Below, one piece after another: positions 12,255-27,400 of a stretch of 64,000 nucleotides of DNA. The stretch's first letter is position 1; every line of letters starts with the position of its first letter. The notes beneath the pieces were generated by a model that worked only from the letters and a program-made list of their open reading frames with translations, searched no databases and was not told where the DNA came from. Source of the stretch: Gavia stellata (Eukaryota > Chordata > Aves > Gaviiformes > Gaviidae); NCBI RefSeq assembly GCF_030936135.1, contig NC_082602.1:4836001-4900000 (forward strand). The letters are read 5' to 3'. The position numbers and the translations under genes are program-made.

Positions 12255-15200
12255 TTTCCTGAAGCGGATGGATGAGTCAGTAGTGACAGAGCTGCTGTGA
12301 ATAACTCCAAAGCGACAGGTCTTTATTCACGAAGCTGGAGCTAGAGAAACTTCAGCTGAGGCATTTCCCCCAGGGTGAGATAGTGGAGTTCCTGGGAAAT
12401 TGAGTCCAGAAATAAATCCATCCAGTGTGATCGGTTCAATGATTAAACTTCTGTCTCTTTGTATCACCCCCTCCCATCAAACCAAAGTCCCTCCCTCCCC
12501 AGCTACACACTTCATTGTGCCAGAGCAGGCACCTGGAGAGCTGCCAAGCTGAAGGGGAGAAAAATCGATTTTGTTACTGCTCCACTTGGGAATTGTTACC
12601 ACTTTGCAATGTAGTTGCTACGCAGTCTGCCCTGCTTCGCCCCGCTTCGTTCCCAGGGGGCTGACAAGCTCCCACCAGCACAGCGTGCAACAAAGTGCTG
12701 CAGGGAATCTGGAAAGTTAGAGAGGATTTTAGGAGGTTTCTTCCCTCTGCTCAGCACTCCCGCTTGCGAGACAAGCTCTTCTGCATGAATTAACTCCGCT
12801 CTAGTTCCACACAGTGCACCCTTATGTGCAGCTTTTTTCCAATTAAGCTTCAGCCATGTAAAGGAGTGAAGAGACACACAGACCCCTGCCCCCAGCTGAA
12901 ATACCTCTTGTGCAATTTCCAGCAGAGAGGTTTTGTACAGATTATTCTCCCTTCACCCCTCCCGAAGACAAAGTTTCAGACCAATGCAGATCCTTGGTGT
13001 CACAAAACCTGGGGAGGGGACAGACTTACCTGGCAGCCAACAGTGTCGGTATCAGACTGCCTGACTTGATAAATGCCTTTAACTGGCAGCACAGAGTGCG
13101 TAGAGCAAGAGCAGCTTCCTCACACCCATCAGGGCTGAATTTGACACAGCTTTTAACTATTACTCTCAAAAGTTCATTCTGAATACACTAGTGTTTCCAG
13201 GATTTTGTCATTGTATCAAGTGATATGGACTATGGAAACATCATCCAAAGGAAACTGGATGAAATGTTGACACAAAGGAGAGAAACAAAAAAGAAAGAGA
13301 AAAAAAAAAGGCATTCTCATAGGGTAATTAGAGGCTCACTCTCAAACTGCACCTACACTCAGTGTGTTTCCCTTCAATTACTGTTTAGTATTTCAGCTGG
13401 AACTGAGCACACTTACTGCACTGGCAGCCAACTGCCACCCAAAATTTTGCACAACAAGATTACAATTAAAAATTATTTTGATAAATTAGAGAAACAGCCT
13501 CGGGCCAGGGGGAGAAGAGAGAGATGAAGGGGGGGGGAGGGGCAAGTAATGGGAGGAAATACAAAGAACTACTGAGCAGAAGTAGAAAATTGTCTACACA
13601 GATCCAGAGTGGGGCAGAAGCAGCCAGTTAGCAGAAAAGGATCTCAGGCTATATCAATTCATAGCCTAACGTGGACCCAACAATCTCACGCTATTGTAAA
13701 GTATGACTGATTATCATGCTGGGCTGTATGAACAGAACTATAATCCACAGACACACAAAACAACAGTCAACTCTATACTCAGCACCAGTCTCAGGAAGAG
13801 GACTCTGCCCAGTCCTGGCAGCTACAGCATGTCAAGAAGGCATGGATCAGAAGAACATAGCTCTGCGAACATCAGGAGCAGTCACAGGTTACATTTTTTT
13901 CAGCCTGTGATCACGGGGAAAAACTGAAAGAGCAGGGAGGGAAAGGGAACTCCCTCTGCAGAGACAAATTATACAGAACCTCTGCTAGGAAAGGTTGAGG
14001 TCTTTTTCTCCACACCGCAACCCCACCCACCCCCCCCCCCCCCGCCTGCCCCCGCCTTGCATCAGGGATGAGCTCTGGACACTGGGAGATCCCGCCAGCT
14101 CTGCTCTATTTATTTTCCACTATTCTAGAACAAGAGTAAAGCAGACAGAGTGGCTGAACAGTCCATAAATAGGGCTTGTTCTAAAATTAGGCCTTTGATC
14201 TTCAAGAGAAAGGGAGAAAAGAAAGAAGAAAAAAGCCATGCTACCAGCCAGAAAGCACGGTTCACTTCTCCTGTATTCATCTTTTAATAACTGCTGGCTC
14301 GTTAAGTCAGACACTGACTCCCAGAGGGACTGTCTCTTTCCTCATTGTTTACCCATGCCATCCGAGTCACAACCCCTCTGGCCAGCAAAATTGAAAACAT
14401 CACCTTTCAAGCTCCATCCCACTTTGATCCAGAGCTCATTGTGTCTGTAATACAGTAGATTTATTTTTCATTCTCCCTTTTCTTTCTTTCTCTAACAGAT
14501 GCCACTGGAAAAGGGTCTCAAAGATCTAAACATTACTAAACTGGCAGCAAGCTCTGTTAAATACCTGACATGTCAGAATCACTGCGTAACTTGTTCGCTC
14601 ATCCCTGGTGCATCCTAGCTTCGGGCAGGCTGTTGTGCAAGAAAAGACAAGACATTAACTCATTTCCACGCAGGCAGCAGTTCAATATACGAAGGGCCCA
14701 ATACCCAAATGTGTTTCAGCCATTTTGTACGTATTCTGGCCAGTACAGGGGAAACAATCCAGGATCAAGTGAACAGATCAGCTCCAACTGCATGCAGCTT
14801 GGAGGTTTGAGGCAATGTTGTTTTTTCCCTTTGTTAGAGCTGCGCCCAATAAAAGTTAGTCACTAACCCTCCCTTCCCCCTTTGCAAAGGCCAACAAGAC
14901 TTCAAAGTTATAATACCCCTCTCTCTACTTTCTTGTCCTGCAGTTCTCCCTCCCTCCAAACCCTGTCTCGAGGCACAACGGAGAATCCTGAAGAGGCTGG
15001 TGCTCACGTAGCCCATCCGCCTCCCACAGCCTTGCAGTCAAAGGCCTGCAGAGAAAAAGAGCTCACAGCTACAATGGGGAAATTCAGATAAATATGTGAG
15101 TACATCAGCTAACCACGCACCAGTTACCTCCAGAAAGAGGTACCATATTAATAAGCATTTTATTGCTGGAGAAACGCATCTATCTTTAGTGAGGTATCAC

Positions 15201-18200
15201 AGGCAGTGGCAACACTGGTTGCTGAGTTTGGCACCCAGGTTGACAAGGAGAGAGTGGACAAGCCTACAGGCAAGTCATCAGGAGAAATCCTTCTTTGTTA
15301 TAGCTTATGCTTCCAAGACCAACCCTTAGAACACATTTCCCCTCCCAGTAGCAGCAGCTTTGTTCTCCATTATATTCCCTCCCACAAATTCATCAAAACT
15401 CAGAACAGAAAGGGGTCCCCGCACTCATCCTGCATATGCCGCTCCTAGGGCAACATCAGGCTGCAAAATGCGGCAGAACACCTGAGGGGACTGACTGGAA
15501 AATCCACTCCAAAGACAGACACTATATAGAAGAGGTGGTGATAGCACAGACAGAAAAGAGCACATTGGCGTAAGAGAAAGAAGGCTTTTACCAAATATTG
15601 CTGTTACAATCAGCATTTTACATTTGAAGCATAAGAAATAAATACAAAAAAATTAAATTGTGAAATCAATAAACTTCCAAACATCTGTAACTTGAATGCT
15701 TGAAATTAATCTGGAAATCTGAACACCCAAAATAAACAGTTTTACAAATGTGATTCCCAGATCGAGTGAACAACATTGTTGACGTTGTTTAAAAAGGAAT
15801 TTTCGGCACAGCCCCACGAAGAAGAGTAACAGGCCACTCGATCCTCCCCCAGGGGCTTACTTGCACAGGACAGCTGTGCAGCTGGCATAGCTTTGCACCA
15901 CAACAGTCCGGATTGTACCACATGGGACCAATTTGGCAGCCATTCTAATGGGAGTCAATGACAGCCACCCTATTAGCTCAGAAGAAAAAACTTTTCAGTC
16001 AGCCTGGAAATGCCTGAATAAACTTCAGAGCTCTTAAAACAGTTACTATGGAGTCACTATGGAAACAAGCAATGAGTTAAGCCAAGTGCTAATCTCAGCA
16101 AAATACAAAAAAGAATGCTTATAGTCATTTAGCCTCCTTATTGCAAGGCTTGCTGCTCAAACACAAGGCTGGCTTATACCCTGAAGTCCCAGCCACTCTT
16201 TCCTTGCTCGAAAATATACACTAGTACGCAGCTTAGCATACAATTAAAGGATAAATTTATCAAAACAGACTAGAAGCAAAGTACAGTAGCAATGTGGGTC
16301 TCCTGCAACCCAACCCCACACGCACTGGGGGAGAGAAAACAGGGAGCCGTCCTTGCACAAGTGTGGTTTTAAACAGTGGTTTGCAGATTCAGCAAGGAGT
16401 TTGCAGTCCAAGAGGTAAGTGGGCAAATGCATGCTGTCAAAACCCCTCTGCAGGCTTGAGCAACTGCAACTTCCCTTCTAGTCTGTCAAGTGCAAAGGAC
16501 ACAAGGAGGCAATTGATACCACTCAATCACATAATCCACATCACACAAGCTATTTGAATACTATCCAATAGAATACATTTGCAAGGGTTAATTGCAAGCT
16601 CGCATTCTGTGCAAGTTGTGTTGCTGTTAAGCAGAGGCTGTTAGGATTCTGGGAAAGCAAAGCAGAATTACTCATCTGCAAAACAGAAAATTCATGACAT
16701 TCACATGGCCATTGCCACACATACACAGCTGTGTGTTTTTTCTTGGGGGAGAAAAGAAAGATGGAGCTTTGCAGGGGAAGGACCTAAAACTTTCCCTCCC
16801 CACCAATCTGGTACTGAAATCAGCAGGAGATCATGTGGACTAGAAACATTTACGCACTGCTTGCTTTTTAGTAAATAATGGGGAAAGAGTACATGAAATA
16901 CACTGAAAACAGCAGTTAAAAACATTATTCAAACTACTGCAGACTTGTTTCTGAACAGCAGCTTAAAGGATTGATACTAAGAGGAAGCAAAGGGGATTCA
17001 GAGCAAACTTTCAACCTGCAGAAATATGTGGTTGATCATTTTATAAAGTCAGGTGTTTGATACAGTGAAATTCAACCTGGCTTTTACAAGTATCCCAACA
17101 TTAACAGAAGCAGGATCTGCAGACTTGTATATAGCCAAGCCCAGAAATACAGTTGCTGCAGCATTATTCTCCTCAGACAGCCCCAGCAACATGTCCTAGC
17201 GCTGAAACACATTTCTCTGAACACACAGCAGTTTCAGCATCTGGTTCTTTCCACTCTCCAGTATACCTGCTGGGAGCTCAAAAGCATACCTTAAAGTGGA
17301 TCATACTAAAAACAAATGACAGCATCTTCAAGTGTATTAAAGAGGCATAGACTGGTGGTGTATTGCCTTAAACATTATTCAGTGACACTGCATCAGGAAA
17401 AAAAAAAAGTCCTTTTCCCAAGAACTTAGTTCCAACAAATTAAACCTTCCTCCAGGTGGTAAGCACCTAATTTTTCCAGTTTTTGGTAGCCCCATAGGTA
17501 GGTGGAAATACTACTGGCACAAATATCAGCCCACAAGCTGTTACTTAAACTATAAGCTGTTATGTGAGCTTAAGTAAAGTATTTTACATCTCCACTAAAA
17601 ATTCAGATACCATAAACTGGCGTGTGAAGCAAACACACATTTATGAAGTGCAACAGAACAAAATAATTTGTATGAAATTGAATTAGAAACAGACGAAATA
17701 CAAATTTCTCAAAGGTAAATAAATTATACCTATGCCTCTAACACCTCCTCTGCCAAAAAAAATCATAATCCAACTTTATTTTTTTCTTCTCCCCCCAAAC
17801 TTTGCCTGAATCAGTGTGATGAGCTTTTCCTAGGAGAAAGGATACAATTTAAAGAGCAAGGACAGATTTTGCTTAGCTTCAGTAATTACCCCTCAGATGA
17901 CAGAATTGGAATTTACTCAAAAATTCCTGTGGCCAGAATTTCATCATTCCCCAACGCATTAACACAAATGCTTTTCGCCTCCTTCCACATTTTCACAGGA
18001 CACAAAGGTTAGAGGCGCATGACTCCTATCACCATTCTGAACCAATATCCTGCCAGGCTGTTCATTACTTGTTCGTTATCTGTTAAACTCTGCCCTTTGG
18101 GAAGGGATGGAATGAGTAGCTAATTCATTACTAGTGAAATATCTGACGTTTATTAATGATGTGAGGATATCTTGCAAGAAGACATCGAGTTCAAATTTTC

Positions 18201-18404
18201 ACATAGCAGTAGATCATACACTTACGCTGAACACCATGATTGAAAAAGTGTACAGCTCACTGGTAAAAGCAAACTTATGGCCTCTGAGCTTTTAAGAGTC
18301 CATTTCTCTGAGTGCTTCACGTAACCGGTCACAGGAGAAGGAAAAACATCAAGGAGCTGCAGCAGTGTAAACATGAAATGCCAAAGAAGTTATTAAAATA
18401 GTAT
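12255..18404. other. HKDC1 upstream region / SUPV3L1-HKDC1 intergenic
   Basis: About 6 kb between the HKDC1 start codon and the SUPV3L1 poly(A) signal. It should contain the HKDC1 5' UTR and promoter, but I cannot fix the transcription start: there is no CpG island and no clear TATA box at a convincing distance. Present are a C-rich tract (14030-14043), a short G run (near 13529) and AT-rich unique sequence near 17.4-18.3 kb. No coding exon or RNA gene was recognised. The small open frames on both strands lack splice signals and similarity. Confidence 0.6.
14030..14043. repeat. Poly-C tract
   Basis: A 14-base C run flanked by CCACCC and CCGCC-type sequence in the HKDC1 upstream region. Such tracts vary in length and are prone to sequencing error. 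Confidence 0.8.
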
Positions 18405-18410
18405 TTTATT
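18405..18410 (-). terminator. SUPV3L1: SUPV3L1 poly(A) signal AATAAA
   Basis: TTTATT on the plus strand reads AATAAA on the minus strand, 36 bases after the SUPV3L1 stop codon. This implies a very short 3' UTR with cleavage near 18385. More distal sites could also be used; transcript data would decide. Confidence 0.6.
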
Positions 18411-18446
18411 TTATGAATAAAAACTAAGCAGAATTAGGACATGGTT

Positions 18447-21400
18447 CTATTTTTTCTTTTTCCCCATTTCCTTTGAACTATTCTGATCATCTCTTTTTGA
18501 ACCAAGGCCATATCTACCATTCCTGTGCTGATTCTGCCACTCACTCTCCAGCTGTCTCAGCATTTCTTGTGTTAGAAGTCCTTCACGCAGCAATCTGTTG
18601 GCAAGAGATCCACGTCCATGGCTTTTCAGATCCTCCTGCCTTGTAGCAGACCGATAGGCTTTCAAGTTCTTTGCTCTTCTTTCTTCCGGAACCTCCACTG
18701 CAATAGAGAGTGCCTCTGTGGATTTTGCAGCATGACGGTCTGAAACCGCCCTGGTATCCCTCCTAGTCCTTGAAAGAGGAAAGTCGTCCGACACAACATC
18801 TGCTGTGCCAGGAACAGCTGCAGATTGTGAAGCTCGGATCAGCTTCGTGATGTTGCAGACACCAATTTGTATAATGTCGTCTAGTTTTTTCTGAATATCC
18901 CTTACAAGAACAGCATCAGGGAACATATCCATGAAGCGGTAGCTGAAGAGAGGCAAAACAACACAGAATTAAACCTTTACACTAAAGGACTGCTGACTGG
19001 GACAAAAATGAGATACATACAATGTAAAGTGAAAAAAAAAATTACTACATGTTGCATGGGAAGGCCACTGTATTTTAAGTGGCATTTCAGCTGCTCCAGT
19101 CCAGGATCACCTTGTTTCTAACCTTCTCTCTCTGACAGCCACAAACTGTTCTCTGCAGAACCCATGACTTGCTCCCACAACATAGCTACATTTGATTTGT
19201 CAAGATCCTCTAAAGGGCCAAAGAAGCCCATACTGCACCACATACACACAGGCTTGAAGACACTGCTTTTCTAGGACTGTAAGTCATAAATATTAGAAAA
19301 AATAATAATTTTCAAGCACAAAGACAATACCTTAACCACAGATAGAGGTCAAAAACATCATGAACAGCTTCAAGGTGTACAAGTTCTTTGATGTTCCTTG
19401 GAGCAGCTAACGGCCATTTGGTGTGCCGACAGAGCCAGTCAAACGTCAGAGGCTCATTTCTACTGAACTGTCTTGCAAACTGAAAAACAAGCAGTGAAGT
19501 TCTCAGTTAGTCAGGAAAGAAGAAATCCCAAATGAGTTAAATTCCCTTGAGTCTGTATACATAGAATACTCCAGAAAATACCTGCTTTATTTTACACAGC
19601 CCAAATGCCACACATTCTTTTACTTAATTACTCAACACAGGAGTCACCTCTCCTTTCCAGGGCCTCATTAACACAATTTGTCCATGGGCCATGCACAGAG
19701 TTAAGCAACAAAAGTAGAGAGCTATCCAGAAAAGCATAACACTGAAGGTGTATGATTTCATCTAGCAAAGCAGAGAGACTTTGTCTTTTTTTCTTCTCCT
19801 GCTCCTATTCTGTTAATTATCTTGTTTCAGAATCTGCAGGGTTGAGAAAATGTTAAATGTGTTCCCTGACTTAGGAAACACACTATTCACAACCCAAACA
19901 GATTAATCTGCACTAGAAATCAGCCCTTCTGAAACCTGACATCTCAGCTCTTTTACTAACAGATAAACAAGCCAAATAAGATTTAAACTTAAAAAATTTA
20001 AACTTTAAAAAATTTCTTCAGGAGCATTGATGACTTGGAATAACTGCTTCCTAACTGGCTGATATCAGAAGTGGGTTTTTTTCCCCAAGGATGGGACTTA
20101 AATTCACACAGGCATTCACAATAGCCTACCTGCCTCCAACATCACATTATGCCCTTCTGCACCTTCATTACTTGGGATCTGAATGCTCAGCATTTTCTTA
20201 ATGAGGCACACATTTTTTTTCAACTCTTTAAATCAACTGCGCAATTTTTAAAGAACATCATTAACCATTTTTGAAAAGCACAGGTCTAATATCTGTGACA
20301 TGAGGGCACCACATCAGTTTCATTTTTACACCATTTTATTAAAAACGTTTAATGCAGTCTCTAAAAGGGGACAAAGGGAATACTGTCTAACAAAGTAACA
20401 GTCCCAAACAAAATTATTAATCCTGAAAAACTGAAATCAGCTGACTACAAATTCCTCAGAATAATCACTCCGGAGGCACAGTGGAAAACAGTTCATCCAG
20501 GCCTGAAAAGTGAAATGACGTAATTCTGAGAGCAACTTACAGCACTGTATTTTCTGGGGTTTTAATTCTGCGTAACTGTATTATAACATCAGCAATCACA
20601 CTTAATCCCACATTCTTTTCTTTTGTTGACAAGCTAACACCTTGAAGCAGTGGTATGTTGGTTTTTAAGGACCACTTTTAGACACACTGTAGTGCAAACC
20701 TTAACAGTGCACAAGTGACTATGTAACACAATTCTGATCTCTCCCAGTTCAAAGATCACCTGCAAGGCAAGCAGTAGGATTCTCTCAGGCAAACAGCAGA
20801 AAAGCTAAGCAAATTCTAATTTACATCACAAAATGAGAATCAGTTCTCAGAAGTTAAAAGCTTTGGCCAATAAAATTGGTGAAGAATGCAATTTTTTAAA
20901 AAATATGTATCTGAAGCTATTTTATATTACTACCTGTGAGCACTTTAAGAATGCTCTCAAATGATCTAATGACAAAATTCACAATAAATATAGCAGCTAG
21001 ATACAGCCTCAATGCACCAAGACCTGCTTGCTCCAATATAAATACCACATTTTTAGGAGGGAAAAAAAAATAACTGACCTTCAACAACGTGGTACACACA
21101 AAAGGCTCTTTTCTGTTCAAGGGTGCAGTGCAGAAGACATATCGTGATCGCAAATTTAGTGGAATGTGCTGAATCATATCTGCTAGAAATTTAAAGTCAT
21201 CAATATTGCAGACAAAGTAAAGCCCATCAACCTGTGAGAGACTCACAAAAATATCCTGTGAAAATAAAACCAAATAAAGAGGATGTTATTACAGGAGAGG
21301 GTTGTTAAACTTTGTATTACCAAACCAAAAAAATGATTTAGTGTTTCAAAGGCTAGTTATACCGAAAGAAGAGTGAATAATTTGACCACAGTAATAAAAA

Positions 21401-24400
21401 AGGGGGCAGGGGAGCTCCCACTACTCTTTTAACTGGATTTTCATTAAATTCTCTAACACAGGATCAGAGAAGACGTAACGCACTATGCTTTATTTAAGCA
21501 TTTTCAGTCAGTCTCTTAAGTAACAAATACAGTGTTCTGGAAGTTAGTTTTAGTTACATTTTAGTTACAAAAGAATACCATCACAGGAACCAGTTACTAC
21601 TATGTTTAGAACTTGTTCCAGGTTTGTCACTTATCATGACCCAAAAAGCTTTACAGCATAAAATTCAATAATTGAGGTATTTTTAGCCCAATGTCAGGAA
21701 CAGATCTATTTTAGGAAGAAAGAAATCACAAGATAAATATGGTATAGCAATAGAGAAGTTCCAATAATACCGGAAACATATCCAAGGTTTGGAGAAACAT
21801 GAGATGTCACCACACATTGCAGAGGGAATTTTTATTGGCCCCCAAAATTAATTCTCTAGTGTAAATCTTTGAAAGATTTTTAAAATATCTTTAAAGGAAC
21901 ACTGAGCTTCTTAATTAAACATGTGACTGAATACTTAACAGATCAATAATAACATGGGTTTTTTTTAATCTTCATACTTCTATGCTAGCCCAGAAATTCT
22001 CAATAGTAAAATTTTAAAGATGTGCTGTTACCCTACCAGCCTAAGTCTTCCAGGACGTCTCCAAGTATAATCTTTTACCTCAAGTTTAGAAACCATACAC
22101 TTTGCTACATAACAGCAAGTCAGCAGAGAACAAGAATATGCATTTAAATCCATATAAGCTGCTACGAATTTGTCAGTGTACTAAAAAACATGATGCTATT
22201 TTTTAAATACAGCATTGGAAGCTTAATTTCTACTTTAAAAGGTTTAGGCACTTCCAGAAATTCTACTATCCAGCTAATTATGAGATCATGTAGACCCCAC
22301 AAAATCTGTTTTCTCAAAGTTAAGCAGACACTGTTTTACCATAAAGTCCACAGAACCAGAAAAAAAATCAGGTAGCTCTCAGATGTACAGAAATCTGACA
22401 TGATCAGCCCAGTTTCCCAGGAATTTTCACATTAATTTATCAAAATTTCAGTCTCTAATACTTTCAGCCTCAGACCAAAACCTCTACATTTAAAATACAG
22501 GAAAGGTGAAATGAAAAGTTTGGTGCACACTCTTCAACACATGTAAACATATTTACACACTTCAACAGCTTTCAAGTTTATTATAACACAGACAAGTTAA
22601 GCATTCTAAACATTTGCAGTCACTGCTGTTGTAGAGAGAAGAATCCAACTGATAGAAGATATGCACAAGGCCGTCTATTATGTTCCCAAAGTGCACGTTC
22701 ATACAAAAGCAGTGACTATAAGCAATGCTTAATTTTTAAAGCAGAAGCTAACATTTTGGTCATTCTTACAATTAGATTGGATAGAGTGGCATCAGGGAGA
22801 TGATAAGCAAACATTTCTATCTGCTCAGGAGTAGGATGTAGGCCAGCTGCCTAAAGGGAAAATAAAGAAAAAAATTTCCATTAATTCTCAATATTGTTTT
22901 TAAGTTAGTGCATCAGAAACAAAATCTAGAAAGACAAAATGCAAGAAACCAAAGCACCCTACAGAGTCCAGTTTATTTAGTACACTTATCTGGAACTTAA
23001 GAACTTTTGTGTCTGAGCTTTTAATTCTTAAAAGAGCAGCTTCAATATAAATGAAATATTGCAAACCTCCAAATGGGGCATATATTCAAAGTCACTCCGA
23101 CATGACACACTCCATTTTTATTAGTAACTTGTAAACAGACACAAGAAAAAATAATTTAGGATCATAACACAGTAAAACAGCTCCAGAGCACATCTGTACA
23201 AACTGGGTACTGAGCCTCTCACCTTCACAGGGCGCACAGGCTCACTCAAAATTTCCTTCAGCTGCACGAGGTCATCACGATGCATTGTAGTGACTTCTCC
23301 CTGCTTGAAGGATGAGCCATAACGCCCAGCTCTGCCTGCAATTTGTAGAGCCTGAGAGGTTGTAATGGAGTCTATCTCCTTTTCTCCCTTCTCATTGATA
23401 GTTGGCTTTACTATAGAGTTAAAAATTATTCTTTTTATACACCTGAAATATTTGAACAAAAACAAAGAGGAATCCTTTTTTGCAAATTATATTGTATATT
23501 TCCAATATACAACGTACTACAGAAGAATGAATGCCTTTTTTTTTTTTTTTGAGCTTTTTTCCCCCTCTATAAATTAAGGGACACAGCATATTCAAAAGGG
23601 CAGCATAAGACTACTGGTTAGTCGCAGGAGAATCATCACCCCTACACACATCAATCGTGTTCTTATAGGGTTCCGATCCATTCATCACCATCTGCCTCAG
23701 TAGTTTATAGCAACGCGACTGCATCGCCTTCGGGAGCAAAGTACATCTGAAACTGCACTGAACTTGCTCTACATTTCAGAAATGCAAGAGACTGATACTC
23801 TGACAATCTAGCACATCTGACTCCAGTGAATTGAAAGGATCTTAACAGTGCCTACTGTCACACAGAATTAGGCCAAGTGAGGGCCAAGTGAGCCATTTAA
23901 TCCTCAGAATCAGTTTTACAATTAAAGCTTAGTTCTACCCAATCAAATTGATCACTACTTCAGAATTAAAATGTATGTACTGTGTTATCTAGACATAGCA
24001 GATATCTAGCCAAATTAGTCAAACTGGGGAGAAACAAGCGAGGATATTAATGTAGGTATCACACCCACAAAAAAAAAAAAAAAAGGAAAAAGAAAAAAAG
24101 GAAAAATTATACCATAACCTGCTCCAAATACTTACAAATTGAGTCCCATTCCAATTGCATCTGTAGCAACTAAAATTTTGCATGGATCATTAGGATCATT
24201 GAATTTCTTTGCCTGTTCAAGTTTCGTTCCTGAAACAGAATGACAAAACACTTCACATAGCAAACTCTTCCTACAAAAAAAAAGACAATGTATCACTAAG
24301 CCCAATGCCTTTATAATAGGCTGAGAAAAAAAAAAATTGGTATTTGATTGGTATTTGACTGTTGTTGGGGGAAGGAGGCAGGAGGGATTTAAATCACTCC

Positions 24401-27400
24401 CAGAGCTGTGGACAGATCTCATTCAATTACATCTATCTGAAGATCAATATTAAGTATGTATTAAAGGTCTAATCCCAAGATTAAAACACCAGTCAACAAA
24501 AGTCGATTACTTTCTCTAACTATACAGAGATGCAAAACTAGGAAAACTTGTACTGTTTCATTATAAAAGTTTTTCTGAGAAAGCAGCAAGAAGCAGAACA
24601 CTCCGTTAAAAATAAAAGGAAGAGTGCTTTACCTGGTGGCAGACTGCCATATATGACAGCACATTCTAATCCTCTAGCTTCAATCTGTCGACTGACAGAA
24701 TAAATGTCATTCTTACTGAAACAGACAACACAGTCCCCAGGACGGAGGTTATCTAAAGATTCTAAGGCATAATCCAGCACAGTAAGAGGAGTGAGTCTCT
24801 TGTAGTTTCGGACCTAGAATCAAAGGAGTTGTCAAAGATAATATTTTTTAAATTTAAAAAAAAAAAAAAAGAAATCCTGTGAAATACCAGCCAGCATGGT
24901 TATTATCACAGTTGACTGTAACACTGAGGGACTTCTTACAGTCCTGAAGGGATAATTACTGGGGAGAAGGTGACGTACACCTTATGCACTTGCATACTTG
25001 CAGCACTTCCCAACCTGAGAACTACACAGCCTTTTCAAGAAACAGAAGAAATGTATATTTTTACATGTAAACTAGATTCAAGCACCATATGGAGAATAAC
25101 TATCAACAGATCCAGTAACCTCAGCAAACTTCAGGGCACTGTGCCCTTCAGGAAGAACAGAACTGTAAAGAAAGCCTGTAAACAGCTGTAGCATTCCCCG
25201 AGGGGAACTCAGCAAAGCACTTACCTTCTTTAAGCAAAACAATACCACTATATAAAAAAAAACAAACAAACAAACAAACAAACAAAAAAACAAACAAACA
25301 AACAAAAAAACAAAAACAAAAAAACCCACCAAAACCCACAAAAACAAAAAACCATGAAACAAGTTTGCAACATCTCCTTTGGTTTACAGGAATTGAGAAA
25401 CATTTTAACAAGAACTCCTGCAAGAATAACTTTGATCTGTGATACCCCCAAACGACCCTAATTTTTTGCCTGTTTTCCAGCAAGGAGAACCTGATGTTCT
25501 GTCCGTAACTTTACAGAATTAAAAAGCTTACTTCAACTTCCTCCCCTGTAGTGTACATTAGCTCTGTCACCAAGTCAATAGCAGCAGCTTCTCCACAAAT
25601 GTGGACTTCTTCTGCACAGAGTCCTGAACAAGATCCAATGAAATAAAATGCAAAATGTTACACATTTATAGACAACAGTAGCTTTAGCTGACTTTTAAGT
25701 TACCCAAAAATTACATTTTGCTTGCTAAACACATCAATAAGGACTGTATTTCACCTCCTTCAACATCCCAAATCAGCACCTAAAGCCTCTCCCACAATAC
25801 ACTGCTTCCTTAGAGCTGCTCTTGATCTCACATCAGCAAGTGATGCTTGGTAATCCATTAGTATGATAATCAGGGCAGCTAATACCTTGCTGCACCCTCT
25901 CAGCCAAAACAAGAAGTACCCTCAACCACTGAACAAATGCAGCAAAGCTTTGAGTATGTTTTATTTACTTACTACTAATGTTTTACTAACTCCCAAAACA
26001 CAGCAGAACTGAAGAGCTTTGCTTTCTGCATGACCTTCTACAATTATGAATATGTCTCTAATCCAGTCAGAATAGAAAAAGGGAAAAAAACAGGAGGTAG
26101 GGGAAGTGTGACAAATCATCTTCTTGAACTTAGCATCAAAAGCAGTGAAGGGAAGGGCGGGCGGGGGGAAATCAGATTCCAAACTTCTGTTCAAAATCTG
26201 AGGAAAAATGAGTTTCAAATATTCCTCTTGAAAAATTCTAGAATTATCAAAAGAAGCATTCTTCTAAGAATTTAGCAGATCAATGCAGCTTTATAAATGA
26301 GCCACTTGAAATGAACACTATAAAACATTTAATGTTTGCCATGTTGCCATAAATTTAACAGTACCTCTACATAATGAAACCTCTGAAAAATTGTGTTGTT
26401 TTAATTGAACAAAAAAAGCATACTTCTAGAAAATAGTCAATATAAAAGGACAGCAACTGTATAACAACACAAAGATTCCGTATTATCCAAGGAAGCAGAA
26501 CTAAAAGAGGCATCTGTATAACTTAGAGAATAAAATTTGTAAAAAACATTCATTAAGTAAAACATGATAGGTAACTTGCTGCCATACACACAAATCCTTT
26601 GAGGCAGAGTATCTCTCTAACTTGCTGTGAGAAGACATGTAAAGAAACAATACTCACTTTTATTTTGCATCACATAGTGTACCCACATATACTGACCGCT
26701 AAGCTTGAATTTAATGTGCCATTTATAGTCATGTTAAACTAGTTCACACAAACAAGCTTACCTAGAAGGGCTCTTGTCCAAGCCCACCCTCTGGCAGGAT
26801 CTCTGATCATCTGGATTTCATCAATCACAGCAACTTCATCTTAAAACAAAAAGAAAAATATGATGCACCAAGGAAGAGCATCTAGAACAGCAATACAACA
26901 CAGGAAGGAACTTGAAGGCTTTCTAAAAAATGGTTGCTCTAATCGAGTTAATCCTCTACCACCAAAAAGCTATTCTGAGATGATCCAGGTTTTATTAACT
27001 GCTCTAACATAGTTCAGGAATTGTTCAAATAAGAGTGAAAAGAAATAGCTCAGCTACTTCAGAGTCCAAGCAATAATACACATAGATATAACTGAAACAA
27101 TTATGTATACATACAAGGCGTATTAGTGCTGCACATTTCAATGGTACAAGCAATATGAGGAGCTTGTCTGGCATCTTCATTGGCACACACACGCTCTTCT
27201 CCCGTCACCAAGTCACATGGCACATTCTAAAGGAATTTGGAAAACTCCTGTTAAGTTTTTTTAATGTAACAGAATCCCCTTTCCAAAGGGGAAAAAAAAA
27301 TATCAGTTTCTTAAAGTAGCTTCTAAGACAGTATAATGGAAGCTATCCAGAAAATAACTACTCAGCTTTTTGAGACTTGTGTCCTGTATTTAAGTCCTAC

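Noticed and set aside
25078-25483. Phe/Val/Leu-rich open frames resembling membrane proteins
   Set aside because: They are translations of the (CAAA)n repeat in SUPV3L1 intron 8.
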